Part shown: in pieces, positions 48,172 to 58,403 of the stretch
Numbering within the stretch: position 1 is the first letter of the stretch
Layout: each line of letters starts with the position of its first letter
Source of the DNA: Colwellia sp. Arc7-D
GTDB taxonomy: Bacteria; Pseudomonadota; Gammaproteobacteria; Enterobacterales; Alteromonadaceae
Direction of reading: 5' to 3'
NCBI RefSeq assembly: GCF_003061515.1
Contig: NZ_CP028924.1
Span: 372,001-436,000, forward strand
DNA: 64,000 nucleotides
Translations under genes and position numbers: made by a program
Notes under the pieces: generated by a model
The model's database searches: none
The model's input: the letters and a program-made list of their open reading frames with translations, nothing else
What the model was told of the DNA's origin: nothing

Positions 48172-49578
48172 CTAATCTGGCATGTCTAATTCTTTCAATT
48201 TACGTGTTAATGTATTTCTTCCCCAGCCTAAACGTTTAGCTGCTTCTTGTTTATGTCCTTGAGTATGTTTTAAGGCACTTTCCAATAATACTTTTTCAAA
48301 CTCTGGTAATGCTTGTTCTATAATATTACTTTTACCTGATGATAATTCAGTATCAACCCACTTCTTTAAGTTATCTTGCCAGCTGCCATTAGAACTTTTT
48401 ACCGTTACAGCTTTAACCGTGAGTTCGCTAGGTAAGTCTGACATTAGAATTTCTTTTCCGCTTGCCATAACAGTAAGGAATCGACATATATTTTCAAGTT
48501 GTCTAACATTTCCAGGCCATTCACAATGTTCTAAATATGAAAGTGTACTTTTATGCAATGTTTTAACTTCAACGGCTAATTCGTTTGCTGCTTGCTTGAG
48601 GAAATGTTGAGCCAGTTGGCTGATATCTTCTTTTCTTTCACGTAAACTTGGTATTTGAATTCTGATAACGTTGAGTCTATGAAAAAGATCGTCACGAAAA
48701 TCTCCATTCGTTACTCGTTCTTCTAAATTTTGATGTGTAGCAGCAATAATACGAACATCAACTTGTATAGGAGAGTGTCCGCCTACTCGATAAAATTGTC
48801 CATCAGCGAGGACTCGTAATAACCTTGTTTGAATATCAAGTGGCATATCACCAATTTCATCTAAGAATAATGTCCCTTGATGTGCTTGCTCAAACCGTCC
48901 ATGACGAACAGCATTAGCACCCGTAAAGGCACCTTTTTCATGACCAAATAACTCAGATTCAATTAAATCTTTTGGTATGGCGGCCATGTTAAGAGGGATA
49001 AAAGGTGCAGATGAACGGGGGCTGTGCATATGTAACGCATGAGCAACCAATTCCTTACCTGTTCCTGATTCTCCGTTAATTAATACACTGATGCTCGAAC
49101 GCGATAAGCGTCCTATCGTCCTAAAAACTTCTTGCATAGATGGCGCTGCGCCAATTATACCAACAGTATCAGCTGATGGGACTACGTTTTGCTTTTTAGA
49201 TTTTTGCTCGCGAGCATGTGTTAACGCTCTATTGGCTAATGTAACAGCATCATCAATATCAAAAGGCTTAGGAAGATATTCAAACGCACCACCTTGGTAT
49301 GCATTTACTGCACTATCAAGGTCAGAATGTGCAGTCATGATAATAACGGGTATATAAGGGTACTCATCATTAATTTGACCTAATAAGGTCATACCATCAA
49401 TATTTGGCATACGTATGTCTGAAATAATCACTTCAGGTTGGGTATGTTCTAATGCAACCAATAGGTCTTCTGGATTATGAAATGTGCCTACACTTATATT
49501 GGCATTTGAAAGCGCTTTTTCTAGCACCCATCTAATTGAACTATCATCATCGACGATCCATACTTGTTCGGTGATCAT
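48172..49578 (-). CDS. glnG: Nitrogen regulator NtrC (sigma-54 activator)
   Basis: A response regulator of 468 residues. The receiver domain (about 1-120) has the phospho-acceptor Asp in VIISDIRMPNIDG. The AAA+ domain has GESGTGKE (Walker A) and the sigma-54 loop EKGAFTGA. The C-terminal Fis-type helix-turn-helix is AAKRLGWGRNTLTRKLKEL. It activates nitrogen-limitation genes, here most directly glnA. Its ATG overlaps the ntrB stop by one base. All functional motifs are intact. Confidence 0.96.
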   Translation of the reverse strand: MITEQVWIVDDDSSIRWVLEKALSNANISVGTFHNPEDLLVALEHTQPEVIISDIRMPNIDGMTLLGQINDEYPYIPVIIMTAHSDLDSAVNAYQGGAFEYLPKPFDIDDAVTLANRALTHAREQKSKKQNVVPSADTVGIIGAAPSMQEVFRTIGRLSRSSISVLINGESGTGKELVAHALHMHSPRSSAPFIPLNMAAIPKDLIESELFGHEKGAFTGANAVRHGRFEQAHQGTLFLDEIGDMPLDIQTRLLRVLADGQFYRVGGHSPIQVDVRIIAATHQNLEERVTNGDFRDDLFHRLNVIRIQIPSLRERKEDISQLAQHFLKQAANELAVEVKTLHKSTLSYLEHCEWPGNVRQLENICRFLTVMASGKEILMSDLPSELTVKAVTVKSSNGSWQDNLKKWVDTELSSGKSNIIEQALPEFEKVLLESALKHTQGHKQEAAKRLGWGRNTLTRKLKELDMPD

Positions 49579-50663
49579 TATTTTATCTCGCTTTCAAAAG
49601 GTATCAAAATAGTAAACTCTGTATGCCCAGGTCGACTTATACAGGATAATTTACCGTGATGTTGATGGATTATAGTTTGGCAAATAGATAGCCCTAAGCC
49701 TGTGCCTGAAGCTCGTCCTGAAACCATAGGGTAGAACAATGTACTTTGAATATGTTCAGGAATACCGGGTCCATTATCAATAATGCTGATTTCTGCACAC
49801 AGTTTAATACGCTTGCCATTAATGGTTTTATTACTTGCTGCTCTTGTTCTAAGCGTAATTTTACTTTCACTGTCTAAAGCTTGTATGGCGTTATGTACAA
49901 TGTTGATCACGGTTTGCTGAATTTTGTCTTGATCAAATGTTAACTCAGGAATGGAAGGGTCATAATCACGCGCTAATATAATATTTTTAGGGTTATCAAA
50001 TTTTGTCAGTTGGAATACTTTTTCGATGACCATATGTATATTTTGTAACTTCATCACTGGCAGGTAGTTAGGGCCTAATAAACGGTCCACTAAGTTTGTT
50101 AATCTATCAGCTTGCTCGATGATCATTGCGGTATATTCTTTTTGCTCTTCATTTAGTTCTAAATCTAATAATTGAGCTGCACCGCGTAAGCCGCCTAATG
50201 GATTTTTAATCTCATGGGCTAGGCCACGAATAAGATCTCGCGCAGACTCCCACTGTTGTTGTTGAAAGGCTTCGGCACTGATTTGTTTTTGCTGATCAAT
50301 TTGTTTGAACTCTAATAAAATATGTGGAGATTGATCAAAGCTTACAGATGATGCGGTTATTTCAACGGTTATTTGTCGTTGGTCGAAAAATTCAATAGAA
50401 ACATCGCTGTCACTGAACTCTTGGCCGGTAGTCAACAACTGTTGCAAGCGCTTGTTACTAATGGGGGTGTTGTAAAAAACTTGGTCGATGGGTAATAAGT
50501 AAATTTTACTTAAACTTTTAACTAATAGAGCTTCAGCTGCTGGATTGACATAACATATGGACAGGTCTTGATCTAAGACAACGATGGCCGTTACCATTTG
50601 ATTTGGTAATGCTTGTTGATAGTGTCTTTTTATTTCTTTTAAATTTACCACAGTTTTAGTCAT
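49578..50663 (-). CDS. glnL: Nitrogen sensor kinase NtrB
   Basis: A cytoplasmic histidine kinase of about 361 residues. A PAS domain (about 20-120) is followed by the phospho-acceptor motif GLAHEIKNPLGGLRGAAQLL and an ATPase domain with VHNAIQALDS (N box), IDNGPGIP (G1) and GTGLGLSICQTII (G2). The ATG at 50663, with AAGGA eight bases upstream, is preferred over the GTG at 50678. With PII proteins it sets NtrC phosphorylation. It forms an operon with ntrC; glnA lies upstream but is separated by a terminator and another gene. Confidence 0.95.
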   Translation of the reverse strand: MTKTVVNLKEIKRHYQQALPNQMVTAIVVLDQDLSICYVNPAAEALLVKSLSKIYLLPIDQVFYNTPISNKRLQQLLTTGQEFSDSDVSIEFFDQRQITVEITASSVSFDQSPHILLEFKQIDQQKQISAEAFQQQQWESARDLIRGLAHEIKNPLGGLRGAAQLLDLELNEEQKEYTAMIIEQADRLTNLVDRLLGPNYLPVMKLQNIHMVIEKVFQLTKFDNPKNIILARDYDPSIPELTFDQDKIQQTVINIVHNAIQALDSESKITLRTRAASNKTINGKRIKLCAEISIIDNGPGIPEHIQSTLFYPMVSGRASGTGLGLSICQTIIHQHHGKLSCISRPGHTEFTILIPFESEIK

Positions 50664-50739
50664 TACTTTTCCTTGCACTAAATTGGTGCGCTAAGTAACG
50701 AGTGTAAATAAAGTTGGTGCAATATGCACTGAAATCCGG

Positions 50740-51267
50740 CTAGTTTGCCTTATTAACCGATATTCTATGCATATAAAACGTTACTGGAGATGACGTTGCA
50801 ATAACCTTGCCTTTATCATCAAGTAGTGACATTTTTATTTGGTGCTCGCCTCTGTCTATATCTCTTAGTACAAACATTGAATGAGTTTGTGGTTTTTTAT
50901 AGGGTTTATCATCTAAGTACAATTGTATTTGCAGGCCACGCTTAAAAATAGGTTTTATACGACCAGACACGTAAGCAGAGCCAGTGTTGTCTCTTATGGT
51001 GGCATTATTTTCGGGTTGAATAATTTCGACTTGATAACTGTTGTCGATGACTTTAGGTTTAATGTCTAAAATAGAAGTGTCGACGGAGGATTTTATGGTG
51101 TTAGGTTCTTTAATATCAACTTCTTCAGCACCAGGTTTAGGGCTATCAGAAAATACTAATACTCCTTGCTCGTTTCGCCACACATAAACCTTAGCTGAGC
51201 CTGCAAAAACAGAAAAAGCTTGTGTCATTAAAATATAAAAAATGCAAAAACGCGCAATGTGAATCAA
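50740..51267 (-). CDS. DUF4124 exported protein
   Basis: A protein of 175 residues with a signal peptide (about 1-22, ends SVFAGSA) followed by a DUF4124 domain (KVYVWRNEQGVLVFSDSPKPGAEEVDI) and an immunoglobulin-like second half (about 85-165). DUF4124 proteins of this type are frequent between glnA and ntrB in gammaproteobacteria, but a nitrogen role has not been shown. Periplasmic location is expected. A terminator separates it from glnA. Confidence 0.85.
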   Translation of the reverse strand: MIHIARFCIFYILMTQAFSVFAGSAKVYVWRNEQGVLVFSDSPKPGAEEVDIKEPNTIKSSVDTSILDIKPKVIDNSYQVEIIQPENNATIRDNTGSAYVSGRIKPIFKRGLQIQLYLDDKPYKKPQTHSMFVLRDIDRGEHQIKMSLLDDKGKVIATSSPVTFYMHRISVNKAN

Positions 51268-51340
51268 AAGTGATATTCCTGTTCCGTAGGTTTTATCTTA
51301 ATTACGTATAATCTATCCAAATTATTACAAATGTACCACA

Positions 51341-51367
51341 AAAAAAGCTCACCTAGGTGAGCTTTTT
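51341..51367. terminator. Intrinsic terminator after glnA
   Basis: A perfect palindrome with AGCTCACCT and its complement flanked by A6 and T6, 23 bases past the glnA stop; read on the minus strand it ends the glnA message. Confidence 0.88.
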
Positions 51368-51389
51368 TAAATCTATCTATTTGAATTCA

Positions 51390-52796
51390 CTACACGCTGT
51401 AGTACATATCAAATTCAACTGGGTGAGTTGTTGAGTTTAATAATTCTACTTCTGAACGTTTAATGTTGATATAGGCATCGATCATGTCTTTATCCATAAC
51501 ACCACCTTCAGTTAAGAAATCCATGTCATTTTCTAAAGCGTCTAATGCTTCTGATAATGATGATGCTACTTGTGGAATTTCTGCTGCTTCTTCCGCTGGT
51601 AGGTCATATAAATCTTTGTCCATAGCATCGCCAGGATGGATCTTGTTTTTGATTCCGTCAAGGCCAGCCATTAACATAGCTGAAAAACCTAGGTAAGGAT
51701 TCATTGTAGGATCTGGGAAACGAACTTCGATTCGCATTGCTTTAGGTGATGGTACAATTGGAATACGAATTGACGCTGAACGGTTACGTGCAGAGTAAGC
51801 TAGCATTACAGGAGCTTCAAAACCAGGTACTAGGCGTTTGTACGAGTTAGTTGACGCATTTGTAAAGGCATTAAGTGCTTTAGCATGCTTGATGATACCA
51901 CCAACATAATAAAGAGCCATTTCAGACAATCCACCGTATTTATCACCAGAAAACAAGTTCACACCGTCTTTGGCTAAAGATTGATGAACATGCATACCTG
52001 TACCGTTATCACCTACTAGAGGCTTAGGCATAAATGTAGCTGTTTTTCCGTAAGCATGAGCAACGTTATGAACAACATATTTGTATATTTGCACTTCATC
52101 CGCTTTTAATACCATAGTGTTAAAGCGACAAGCAATTTCATTTTGTCCTGCTGTAGCTACTTCATGGTGATGTGCTTCAACAACTAAGCCCATTTCTTCC
52201 ATAACTAGACACATAGCTGAACGTAAATCTTGAGACGAATCTACTGGCGATGTAGGGAAATAACCACCTTTCACGCCTGGACGATGTCCCATATTACCTT
52301 CTTCGTATTCTGTACCAGAATTCCAAGCGGCTTCTTTATCATCAATCTTGTAAAACGAACCACTCATATCTGTGTGGAAACGCACATCATCAAAAACGAA
52401 AAATTCAGGCTCAGGACCAATTAATACGGTGTCTGCAATACCAGTGCTGCGCATGTAATCTTCAGCACGTTTAGCTACTGAACGAGGGTCACGACTGTAA
52501 CCTTGCATAGTCGCAGGTTCAAGAATGTCACAACGAATGTTCAATGTAACCGCTTCAGTGAATGGGTCAAGTACAGCAGATTCAGCAATTGGCATCATAA
52601 CCATGTCTGACTCGTCGATACCTTTCCATCCTTGAATAGAAGAACCATCAAACATTTTACCGTCTTCAAAGAAATCTTCTGTTACTTGATGATGAGGAAT
52701 TGAAACGTGTTGCTCTTTACCTTTTGAATCCGTAAAACGTAAATCGATAAATTTAACGTCATGTTCTTTAATTAGATCTAAAACTGCGTTTGACAT
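51390..52796 (-). CDS. glnA: Glutamine synthetase type I
   Basis: An enzyme of 468 residues making glutamine from glutamate, ammonia and ATP. Segments seen include [18 protein letters not shown] near the start, the metal site in [31 protein letters not shown] and the adenylylation-type tyrosine in [10 protein letters not shown]. Length is that of the dodecameric bacterial enzyme. The upstream region has a sigma-54 promoter and NtrC-like sites, so expression should rise under nitrogen limitation through NtrBC encoded nearby. Confidence 0.97.
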   Translation of the reverse strand: MSNAVLDLIKEHDVKFIDLRFTDSKGKEQHVSIPHHQVTEDFFEDGKMFDGSSIQGWKGIDESDMVMMPIAESAVLDPFTEAVTLNIRCDILEPATMQGYSRDPRSVAKRAEDYMRSTGIADTVLIGPEPEFFVFDDVRFHTDMSGSFYKIDDKEAAWNSGTEYEEGNMGHRPGVKGGYFPTSPVDSSQDLRSAMCLVMEEMGLVVEAHHHEVATAGQNEIACRFNTMVLKADEVQIYKYVVHNVAHAYGKTATFMPKPLVGDNGTGMHVHQSLAKDGVNLFSGDKYGGLSEMALYYVGGIIKHAKALNAFTNASTNSYKRLVPGFEAPVMLAYSARNRSASIRIPIVPSPKAMRIEVRFPDPTMNPYLGFSAMLMAGLDGIKNKIHPGDAMDKDLYDLPAEEAAEIPQVASSLSEALDALENDMDFLTEGGVMDKDMIDAYINIKRSEVELLNSTTHPVEFDMYYSV

Positions 52797-52860
52797 TGAA
52801 AGTCTCCAGTGAAGTTATTGCTTAAATTTTGAAAAACTTAATTTTATATGATTGTGCTAA

Positions 52861-52876
52861 AGCGAATACTGTGCCA
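52861..52876 (-). promoter_or_regulatory. Sigma-54 promoter of glnA
   Basis: On the minus strand TGGCAC-N5-TCGCT, against the consensus TGGCAC-N5-TTGCW: the GG and GC core is intact with one mismatch. Expected start near 52849, about 50 bases before the glnA ATG. Confidence 0.65.
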
Positions 52877-52927
52877 ATGCTAAAGCCATTGAAATATATG
52901 ACTTTAATGTTTTTAATTACCGGCTGC

Positions 52928-52966
52928 TGCACCGACATTGTGCAATGCCTGCGTTATTGTGGTGCG
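52928..52966. promoter_or_regulatory. NtrC-binding sites upstream of glnA
   Basis: A strong site TGCACC-N5-TGTGCA (52928-52944) differs from the NtrC consensus TGCACC-N5-GGTGCA at one base. A weaker site (52950-52966) lies 22 bases further, two helical turns away. They are about 87 and 109 bases upstream of the predicted glnA start, as expected for an enhancer. Confidence 0.6.
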
Positions 52967-53140
52967 TATAAGGTAATTTAACCAACTCAGTATATCAATT
53001 GAATAATATTTTGTTGGTTATATTTTCTTATCATGGTGTCTTTGCTGAGACTTCTACTGTATAATACGCGCCCAATTGTAGCCCTATTTCGTTAAACTGC
53101 TTGAAGTAGCAATAAACGATAGTAACAGCGAGTAACGCCT

Positions 53141-54958
53141 GTGTTAGATAAATTAAGAAATGTGGCAATTATTGCTCACGTTGACCACGGAAAAACCACT
53201 TTAGTTGATAAATTACTTGAGCAGTCAGGTACGCTAGACGCCCGTGGCGGTCTAGAAGAACGTACGATGGACTCAAATGATATCGAAAAAGAACGTGGTA
53301 TCACAATCTTAGCTAAAAACACGGCTATTAACTGGAATGGCTACCGTGTAAACATTGTAGATACTCCTGGCCATGCTGACTTCGGTGGTGAAGTTGAGCG
53401 TGTTATGTCAATGGTAGATTCAGTGCTACTTATTGTTGATGCACAAGAAGGCCCTATGCCTCAAACGCGTTTCGTAACGAAAAAAGCGTTTGCTCAAGGT
53501 TTAAAGCCAATTGTAGTTATCAATAAAGTTGATAAGCCTGGTTCTCGTCCTGATTGGGTTATGGATCAAGTTTTTGAATTGTTTGATAACCTTGGTGCTA
53601 CTGATGAACAACTTGATTTTAAAGTTGTATACGCTTCAGCAATCAATGGTTGGGCTACGCTTGAAGAAGGCGCAACTGGTACAGATATGACACCACTTTT
53701 TGATACTATTCTTAAAGAAGTGCCAGCACCAACAGCGGATCCAGATGGTCCATTCCAAATGCAAATCTCTCAACTTGATTACAGCTCATACTTAGGTGTA
53801 ATTGGTGTTGGTCGTATTACACGTGGTTCTGTAAAACCGAATCAACAAGTTACTATCAAATTAGCAAACGGTGGCGTTCATAACGCTAAAGTTGGTAAAG
53901 TATTTGGTTACTTAGGTCTAGAGCGTCACGATATTGCTGAAGGTTTTGCTGGTGACATTATCGCTATCACTGGCTTGGGCGAATTGAAAATATCAGATAC
54001 TGTATGTTGTCCTACAGAAGTTGAAGGCTTACCAGCACTATCTGTTGATGAACCTACAATCAACATGACTTTCCAAGTAAACACTTCACCATTTTGTGGT
54101 AAAGAAGGTAAGTATGTTACTTCACGTAACATTAAAGACCGCTTAGAAAAAGAATTGATTCATAACGTTGCTTTACGTGTTGAACAGTTAGATGATGCGG
54201 ATAAATTTAAAGTATCAGGTCGTGGTGAACTTCATTTAGGTATCCTAATTGAAAATATGCGTCGTGAAGGTTTTGAACTTGCTGTTTCACGTCCAGAAGT
54301 AATTATTCGTGAAGTTAATGGCGAATTGCAAGAACCTTACGAAACAGTAACTATTGATGTTGAAGAACAGCATCAAGGTCCTATCATGGAAAAAATGGGT
54401 GTTCGTAAAGCAGAGTTAACTGATATGGCACCAGATGGTACTGGTCGTATCCGTATGGACTTTATCATGCCAAGCCGTGGTTTAATTGGTTTCCAAACTG
54501 AGTTCATGACATTAACGTCTGGTTCTGGTTTGATTTACCATACATTCTTCGAATACGGTCCTCATAAAGGTGGCGAAATTGGCCAACGTAAAAATGGTGT
54601 AATGATTGGTAATGCAACAGGTAAAGCATTAACTAACGCTATCTTTAACTTACAGTCTCGTGGTCGTATGTTAATCGGACACGGTGTTGATATTTATGAA
54701 GGTCAAGTTATTGGTATTCATAGCCGTGATAACGATTTAACAGTAAATGCCCTTAAAGGTAAGCAGTTAACTAACGTTCGTTCATCAGGTACTGATGAAG
54801 CACAAACATTAACGCCACCTATTGTTATGTCTTTAGAGCAAGCATTAGAATTTATCGATAACGATGAATTGGTAGAAGTAACACCGGAAAGTATTCGTAT
54901 ACGTAAAAAATTCTTGAAAGAGAATGATCGTAAACGTGAAGGTCGTTCACCTAAATAA
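53141..54958 (+). CDS. typA: Ribosome-associated GTPase TypA/BipA
   Basis: A translational GTPase of 605 residues. GTP motifs are [33 protein letters not shown] and [10 protein letters not shown], followed by EF-G-like domains and the TypA-specific C-terminal region with [18 protein letters not shown]. The start is a GTG at 53141. It helps ribosome assembly and growth in the cold, which fits a marine, possibly psychrophilic host. typA divergent from glnA is the usual order in enteric bacteria too. Confidence 0.96.
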   Translation: MLDKLRNVAIIAHVDHGKTTLVDKLLEQSGTLDARGGLEERTMDSNDIEKERGITILAKNTAINWNGYRVNIVDTPGHADFGGEVERVMSMVDSVLLIVDAQEGPMPQTRFVTKKAFAQGLKPIVVINKVDKPGSRPDWVMDQVFELFDNLGATDEQLDFKVVYASAINGWATLEEGATGTDMTPLFDTILKEVPAPTADPDGPFQMQISQLDYSSYLGVIGVGRITRGSVKPNQQVTIKLANGGVHNAKVGKVFGYLGLERHDIAEGFAGDIIAITGLGELKISDTVCCPTEVEGLPALSVDEPTINMTFQVNTSPFCGKEGKYVTSRNIKDRLEKELIHNVALRVEQLDDADKFKVSGRGELHLGILIENMRREGFELAVSRPEVIIREVNGELQEPYETVTIDVEEQHQGPIMEKMGVRKAELTDMAPDGTGRIRMDFIMPSRGLIGFQTEFMTLTSGSGLIYHTFFEYGPHKGGEIGQRKNGVMIGNATGKALTNAIFNLQSRGRMLIGHGVDIYEGQVIGIHSRDNDLTVNALKGKQLTNVRSSGTDEAQTLTPPIVMSLEQALEFIDNDELVEVTPESIRIRKKFLKENDRKREGRSPK

Positions 54959-55278
54959 CGTTAAAAGTTAATTAATATCAAGCCATCTGAAGTAATTCAG
55001 GTGGCTTTTTTATTTCAACATGTTAATAAATGAAGTTATATCGGCAGTCAATGTAAGACATATCTCAATCAATACCTCTTAATATCCACTCTGAATATTT
55101 CTACAATCATATAAAGTCAATAAATTCAATTTATTAGGCTTTATTTTTAATGAGCACTTATCACTACTGTAAATTTATTTCTTAAATTGTATTTCCCTAC
55201 CTTTTAGTCATGGTATTAACTGCTATATTTAATTTATGAAGTGTTTATTATCGTTTCAATATCAGGAGGGTAATTATC
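54959..55278. other. typA to small-protein gap
   Basis: 320 bases with the typA terminator at its start; the rest is A+T-rich and should contain the promoter of the next gene (TATATT near 55229 is a possible -10). Nothing else is evident. Confidence 0.5.
54981..55011 (+). terminator. Intrinsic terminator of typA
   Basis: AGCCATCTGAA pairs with TTCAGGTGGCT across a four-base loop (one G-T pair), followed by T7, 22 bases after the stop. Confidence 0.85.
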
Positions 55279-55461
55279 ATGGGTGCTAATAAATTAACTA
55301 GGCTAAATTACCTATTTGAGAAAGCTGTTAATAATAATGCAAAATTATTAGAAAAAGGGGAGCTTGCAGAGTTGTATAGTGAATATATCAATGAAGGGCG
55401 AGATCATATAAAAAGTAAAGTGATGACTTTTCCAACCGCTGCTATAAGAACAGCAAGCTAG
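55279..55461 (+). CDS. Small helical protein of unknown function
   Basis: A soluble protein of 60 residues with a strong AGGAGGG ribosome site nine bases upstream of the ATG. Mostly helical and charged (LNYLFEKAVNNNAKLLEKGE, then LAELYSEYINEGRDHIK). No family recognised. The next small gene encodes a protein with a similar LFE...LAEIN pattern, so the two may be distant paralogues. Confidence 0.65.
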   Translation: MGANKLTRLNYLFEKAVNNNAKLLEKGELAELYSEYINEGRDHIKSKVMTFPTAAIRTAS

Positions 55462-55507
55462 CTTTATAACCATTTGTTGAATAATGAGAGAAAAGGGAGA
55501 TTTCTTA

Positions 55508-55672
55508 ATGTCACCAGAGCAATTGAAAACCTTACAAAGATTGAGTGAATTATTTGAGCAAGGAATTGCTAGTCCAAATAATATAAAACAACTGTCGACG
55601 CTGCTCGCGGAAATTAATCAATTATCTAGCTGGCCAGATGAAAATATAGAACAAATTACATCCTCGTACTGA
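55508..55672 (+). CDS. Small helical protein, possible paralogue of the preceding one
   Basis: About 54 residues from the ATG at 55508, preceded by AGGGAG; an in-frame ATG at 55484 lacks such a site. The sequence (LKTLQRLSELFEQGIASPNN, KQLSTLLAEINQLSSW) is helical and charged, and its LFEQGI...LLAEIN resembles LFEKAV...LYSEYIN of the preceding protein. Function unknown. It is 46 bases downstream of that gene and probably co-transcribed. Confidence 0.6.
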   Translation: MSPEQLKTLQRLSELFEQGIASPNNIKQLSTLLAEINQLSSWPDENIEQITSSY

Positions 55673-56048
55673 CTCAATTCTTTGAAGTAACCTAACAAGA
55701 TTGGTTAGGTTATTTACAAGCTTACTTTCATCTTATTACGAGAGTAAGCTTGTAAATTAATACACCATTTTTACCTCTTAAAAATTTTTTGATAATTTTA
55801 GCTCATTGATTCAGTTAATTAAGGCGCTGAATTTATCATTGCGAGACTACATTAAATAATTTGAGTGTAAATAGTCTATTTATTTAATTGTGCATCGCTT
55901 ATCTGGAGAAGTGGCAATTTGAAAAAATACCTAGATAAGTGGCTACCTGGCGAAATAAGTAGCTGAAAGGTAAAATTTTTCGATTTTCACTACCGTTATT
56001 TTATACATTGCCTTACTATAAATGTAATAGCGCTAACTAGTAATATAT
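55673..56048. other. Intergenic region with two strong hairpins
   Basis: 376 bases. A 9-bp hairpin (55688-55696 with 55704-55712) and right after it a perfect 15-bp stem (55712-55726 with 55743-55757). They follow the small gene and may end its message, although neither is followed by a clear T run. The remaining 290 bases show no recognisable feature. Confidence 0.5.
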
Positions 56049-56927
56049 ATGCATCCTAAATTAGAAAAAGTAAAACAACATCGTTTTGTAGAAAATGGCT
56101 TTGGCTTTTTGCTCTTATTTATAGAGAATTTTAAAACTGAACGTATCCATGTCACGGCGGGCTATTTATCTTATGTTACTTTGATGTCATTGGTGCCATT
56201 AATGGTCGTTATGTTATCTATGATGACTGCCTTTCCTATATTCTCCGAAATAAGACAACTGATTGAAAACTTCGTTTATATAAATTTTGTGCCTGCTTCT
56301 GGAGATGTTGTTCAAGAACATATTGCAGGCTTTGTAAGTAATGCATCTAAAATGTCTGCTGTGGCAATAAGTGCATTATTTGTTTTGGCTATGATGCTGA
56401 TTTCCGCTATTGATAAATGTTTAAATAAATTATGGCGTGTGAATGAAAAGCGCAGAGTCATCACTTCATTCTCAATGTATTGGATGGTATTAACGTTAGG
56501 GCCTGTATTGGTGGGCAGTAGTTTAGTTATTAGCTCTTATATTATCTCACTGGTATCTATAGGTGATTACGACCTATTAGGCGTTACTAATATTTTTGTA
56601 CGAGCACTGCCTTTAATTGCATCTACGACGGCTTTTTTCATTTTATACATGGTAGTACCTAATAAAGTTATACCCGTTAAATTTGCTTTGGCGGGGGCAG
56701 CATTAGCGGCTGTTTTATTTGAAATCGCGAAAAAAGCGTTTGCGATTTATGTGACTCAAATACCATCTTACCAAGCTATATACGGAGCATTATCCAGTAT
56801 TCCTATTTTATTTTTATGGGTATATTTGAGCTGGTTAGTCGTGTTAATTGGCGCTTTGTTTACCGTGTCACTGGAAGATTTTGACGAGGCACAAAAAGCT
56901 AAATTATCTGAGCAAGAAGCAGATTAA
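56049..56927 (+). CDS. YihY family inner-membrane protein
   Basis: A protein of 292 residues with about six membrane segments, matching the YihY/BrkB family. Conserved features are the N-terminal [30 protein letters not shown] after the second segment and the late [16 protein letters not shown]. Often annotated as ribonuclease BN in older data, a wrong name. Function unknown. In E. coli and relatives yihY neighbours dtd and yiiD, and here too dtd and a YiiD-like gene follow. Confidence 0.88.
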   Translation: MHPKLEKVKQHRFVENGFGFLLLFIENFKTERIHVTAGYLSYVTLMSLVPLMVVMLSMMTAFPIFSEIRQLIENFVYINFVPASGDVVQEHIAGFVSNASKMSAVAISALFVLAMMLISAIDKCLNKLWRVNEKRRVITSFSMYWMVLTLGPVLVGSSLVISSYIISLVSIGDYDLLGVTNIFVRALPLIASTTAFFILYMVVPNKVIPVKFALAGAALAAVLFEIAKKAFAIYVTQIPSYQAIYGALSSIPILFLWVYLSWLVVLIGALFTVSLEDFDEAQKAKLSEQEAD

Positions 56928-56988
56928 ACGCTTATTACTTTATACAGTATTATATTCAACCGAATAGATTTTATATAAGGGACGGTAT

Positions 56989-57963
56989 ATGTCTAGAATG
57001 CTTTTTCCAAATATTGCGGTTTATCATCAAGAGTGGCTTGACGTTGGCGATGGACATCAACTCTATATTGAACAATCGGGTAACCCAAATGGGATCGCGG
57101 TAGTCTATCTTCACGGCGGTCCAGGTGGTGGCTCAAGTAAAAATCATCGACGATATTTTGACCCTGAAAAATATCGTATCATTTTATTCGATCAACGTGG
57201 CTGTGGACGCTCAAAACCATCTCCTAGCTTAAGTCACAATACTCCGCCTCACTTAGTGTCAGACCTTGAAGCCATTCGAAAGCATTTATCTATTTCGCAT
57301 TGGTTAATTGCAGGTGGGTCATGGGGAACAACGTTAGCATTACTTTATGGTATTCAATATCCCGAGGTAATATTAGGCTTTATTTTAAGAGGTATATTTC
57401 TTGGCACAAAAGCAGAGTATGACTGGCTTTATAAACCGCATGGCGCTGCAAGCTTCTTTCCTGAATATTACCGTGAGTTTAAAGAGCAAATCTCTGAACT
57501 GAGTGATGTAAATACCTTGCAAACTTATTATGACGTGCTGACCGGAAATAATGAAATTGCCGCGATAGCCGCTAGTAAAGCTTGGTGTTTATGGGAGTTA
57601 AGGTTATCTACAATAGAACATAGTCCAGTTGATATTCAAGCTGATGACTACCCGCATCGAGCGTTATGTATGGCGAAAATATCGAGTCATTATTTTGTCA
57701 ATAAATGCTTTATTGAAGAAGGCCTAATATTAGCCTCAATTGATAAGATTAGTACCATACCTGCCATTATTCTTCATGGTCGTTATGACATGGTATGCCC
57801 ATTACGTAGTGCCGATTTGTTAGTGAAAAACTGGCCTGCTGCACAATTACAAATTCTGCCTAATGCGGGGCATAGCGGTTTTGAATCACAAACAATTGAT
57901 GGCTTTTGTAAAGCAACAGATACCATGGCTAATTTTATTGCCGAACAGAGTGTTAGTAAATGA
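56989..57963 (+). CDS. pip: Proline iminopeptidase
   Basis: An alpha/beta hydrolase of 324 residues that removes N-terminal proline from peptides. The oxyanion motif HGGPGGGS, then FDQRGCGRS, and the nucleophile elbow GGSWGTT (Ser111) are typical of family S33. The catalytic Asp lies in [10 protein letters not shown] and His in PNAGHSGFE. Length is that of the family. Its end overlaps the dtd start by four bases (ATGA), so the two are co-translated. Confidence 0.93.
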   Translation: MSRMLFPNIAVYHQEWLDVGDGHQLYIEQSGNPNGIAVVYLHGGPGGGSSKNHRRYFDPEKYRIILFDQRGCGRSKPSPSLSHNTPPHLVSDLEAIRKHLSISHWLIAGGSWGTTLALLYGIQYPEVILGFILRGIFLGTKAEYDWLYKPHGAASFFPEYYREFKEQISELSDVNTLQTYYDVLTGNNEIAAIAASKAWCLWELRLSTIEHSPVDIQADDYPHRALCMAKISSHYFVNKCFIEEGLILASIDKISTIPAIILHGRYDMVCPLRSADLLVKNWPAAQLQILPNAGHSGFESQTIDGFCKATDTMANFIAEQSVSK

Positions 57964-58397
57964 TCGCATTAATGCAAAGAGTAACAGAAGCCAGTGTCAG
58001 CGTTGATAATAATATTGTTGGCGAAATCGAACAGGGTTTATTAGTGCTGTTAGCCATTGAGCCTGAAGATACAGAGGCAAAAGCTAAGCGCCTAGCTGAA
58101 CGTTTAGCAGGCTATAGAATTTTCTCTGATGAAAATGGCAAAATGAATTTAAATGTTAAACAAGTTGGAGGTGAAATATTGGTTGTTTCACAATTTACTT
58201 TGGCAGCGAATACAACAAAAGGTTTACGTCCAAGCTTTACCAGCGCAGCACCTGCAGAGTTAAGCAATACGCTTTATCAATATTTTTGTCTGCAATTGCG
58301 CAACTTGGGATTTAAAGTGCCAACAGGTGTTTTTGGGGCTGACATGCAAGTCAGGTTGTTAAATGACGGCCCTGTTACTATCAACCTACAAGGCTAG
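57960..58397 (+). CDS. dtd: D-aminoacyl-tRNA deacylase
   Basis: A protein of 145 residues that hydrolyses D-amino acids wrongly attached to tRNA. The start [16 protein letters not shown], the central motif [19 protein letters not shown] and the proline motif NDGPVTINL are the DTD hallmarks, including the Gly-cisPro region (GPVT). Start overlaps pip. The neighbour order with YihY and YiiD-like genes is conserved in gammaproteobacteria. Confidence 0.95.
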   Translation: MIALMQRVTEASVSVDNNIVGEIEQGLLVLLAIEPEDTEAKAKRLAERLAGYRIFSDENGKMNLNVKQVGGEILVVSQFTLAANTTKGLRPSFTSAAPAELSNTLYQYFCLQLRNLGFKVPTGVFGADMQVRLLNDGPVTINLQG

Positions 58398-58403
58398 TTT
58401 TAG

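Larger units (their letters stand above)
52797..53140. other. glnA-typA divergent control region
   Basis: 344 bases carrying the glnA sigma-54 promoter and NtrC sites, and a consensus -10 TATAAT (53060-53065) with a GC-rich ACGCGCCC discriminator for typA; the typA -35 is weak (TGTCTT). Confidence 0.6.

Noticed and set aside
52965..52971. CGTATAA near glnA, like the sigma-E -10
   Set aside because: No TGATC-type element lies 16 bases upstream; it overlaps the NtrC region.
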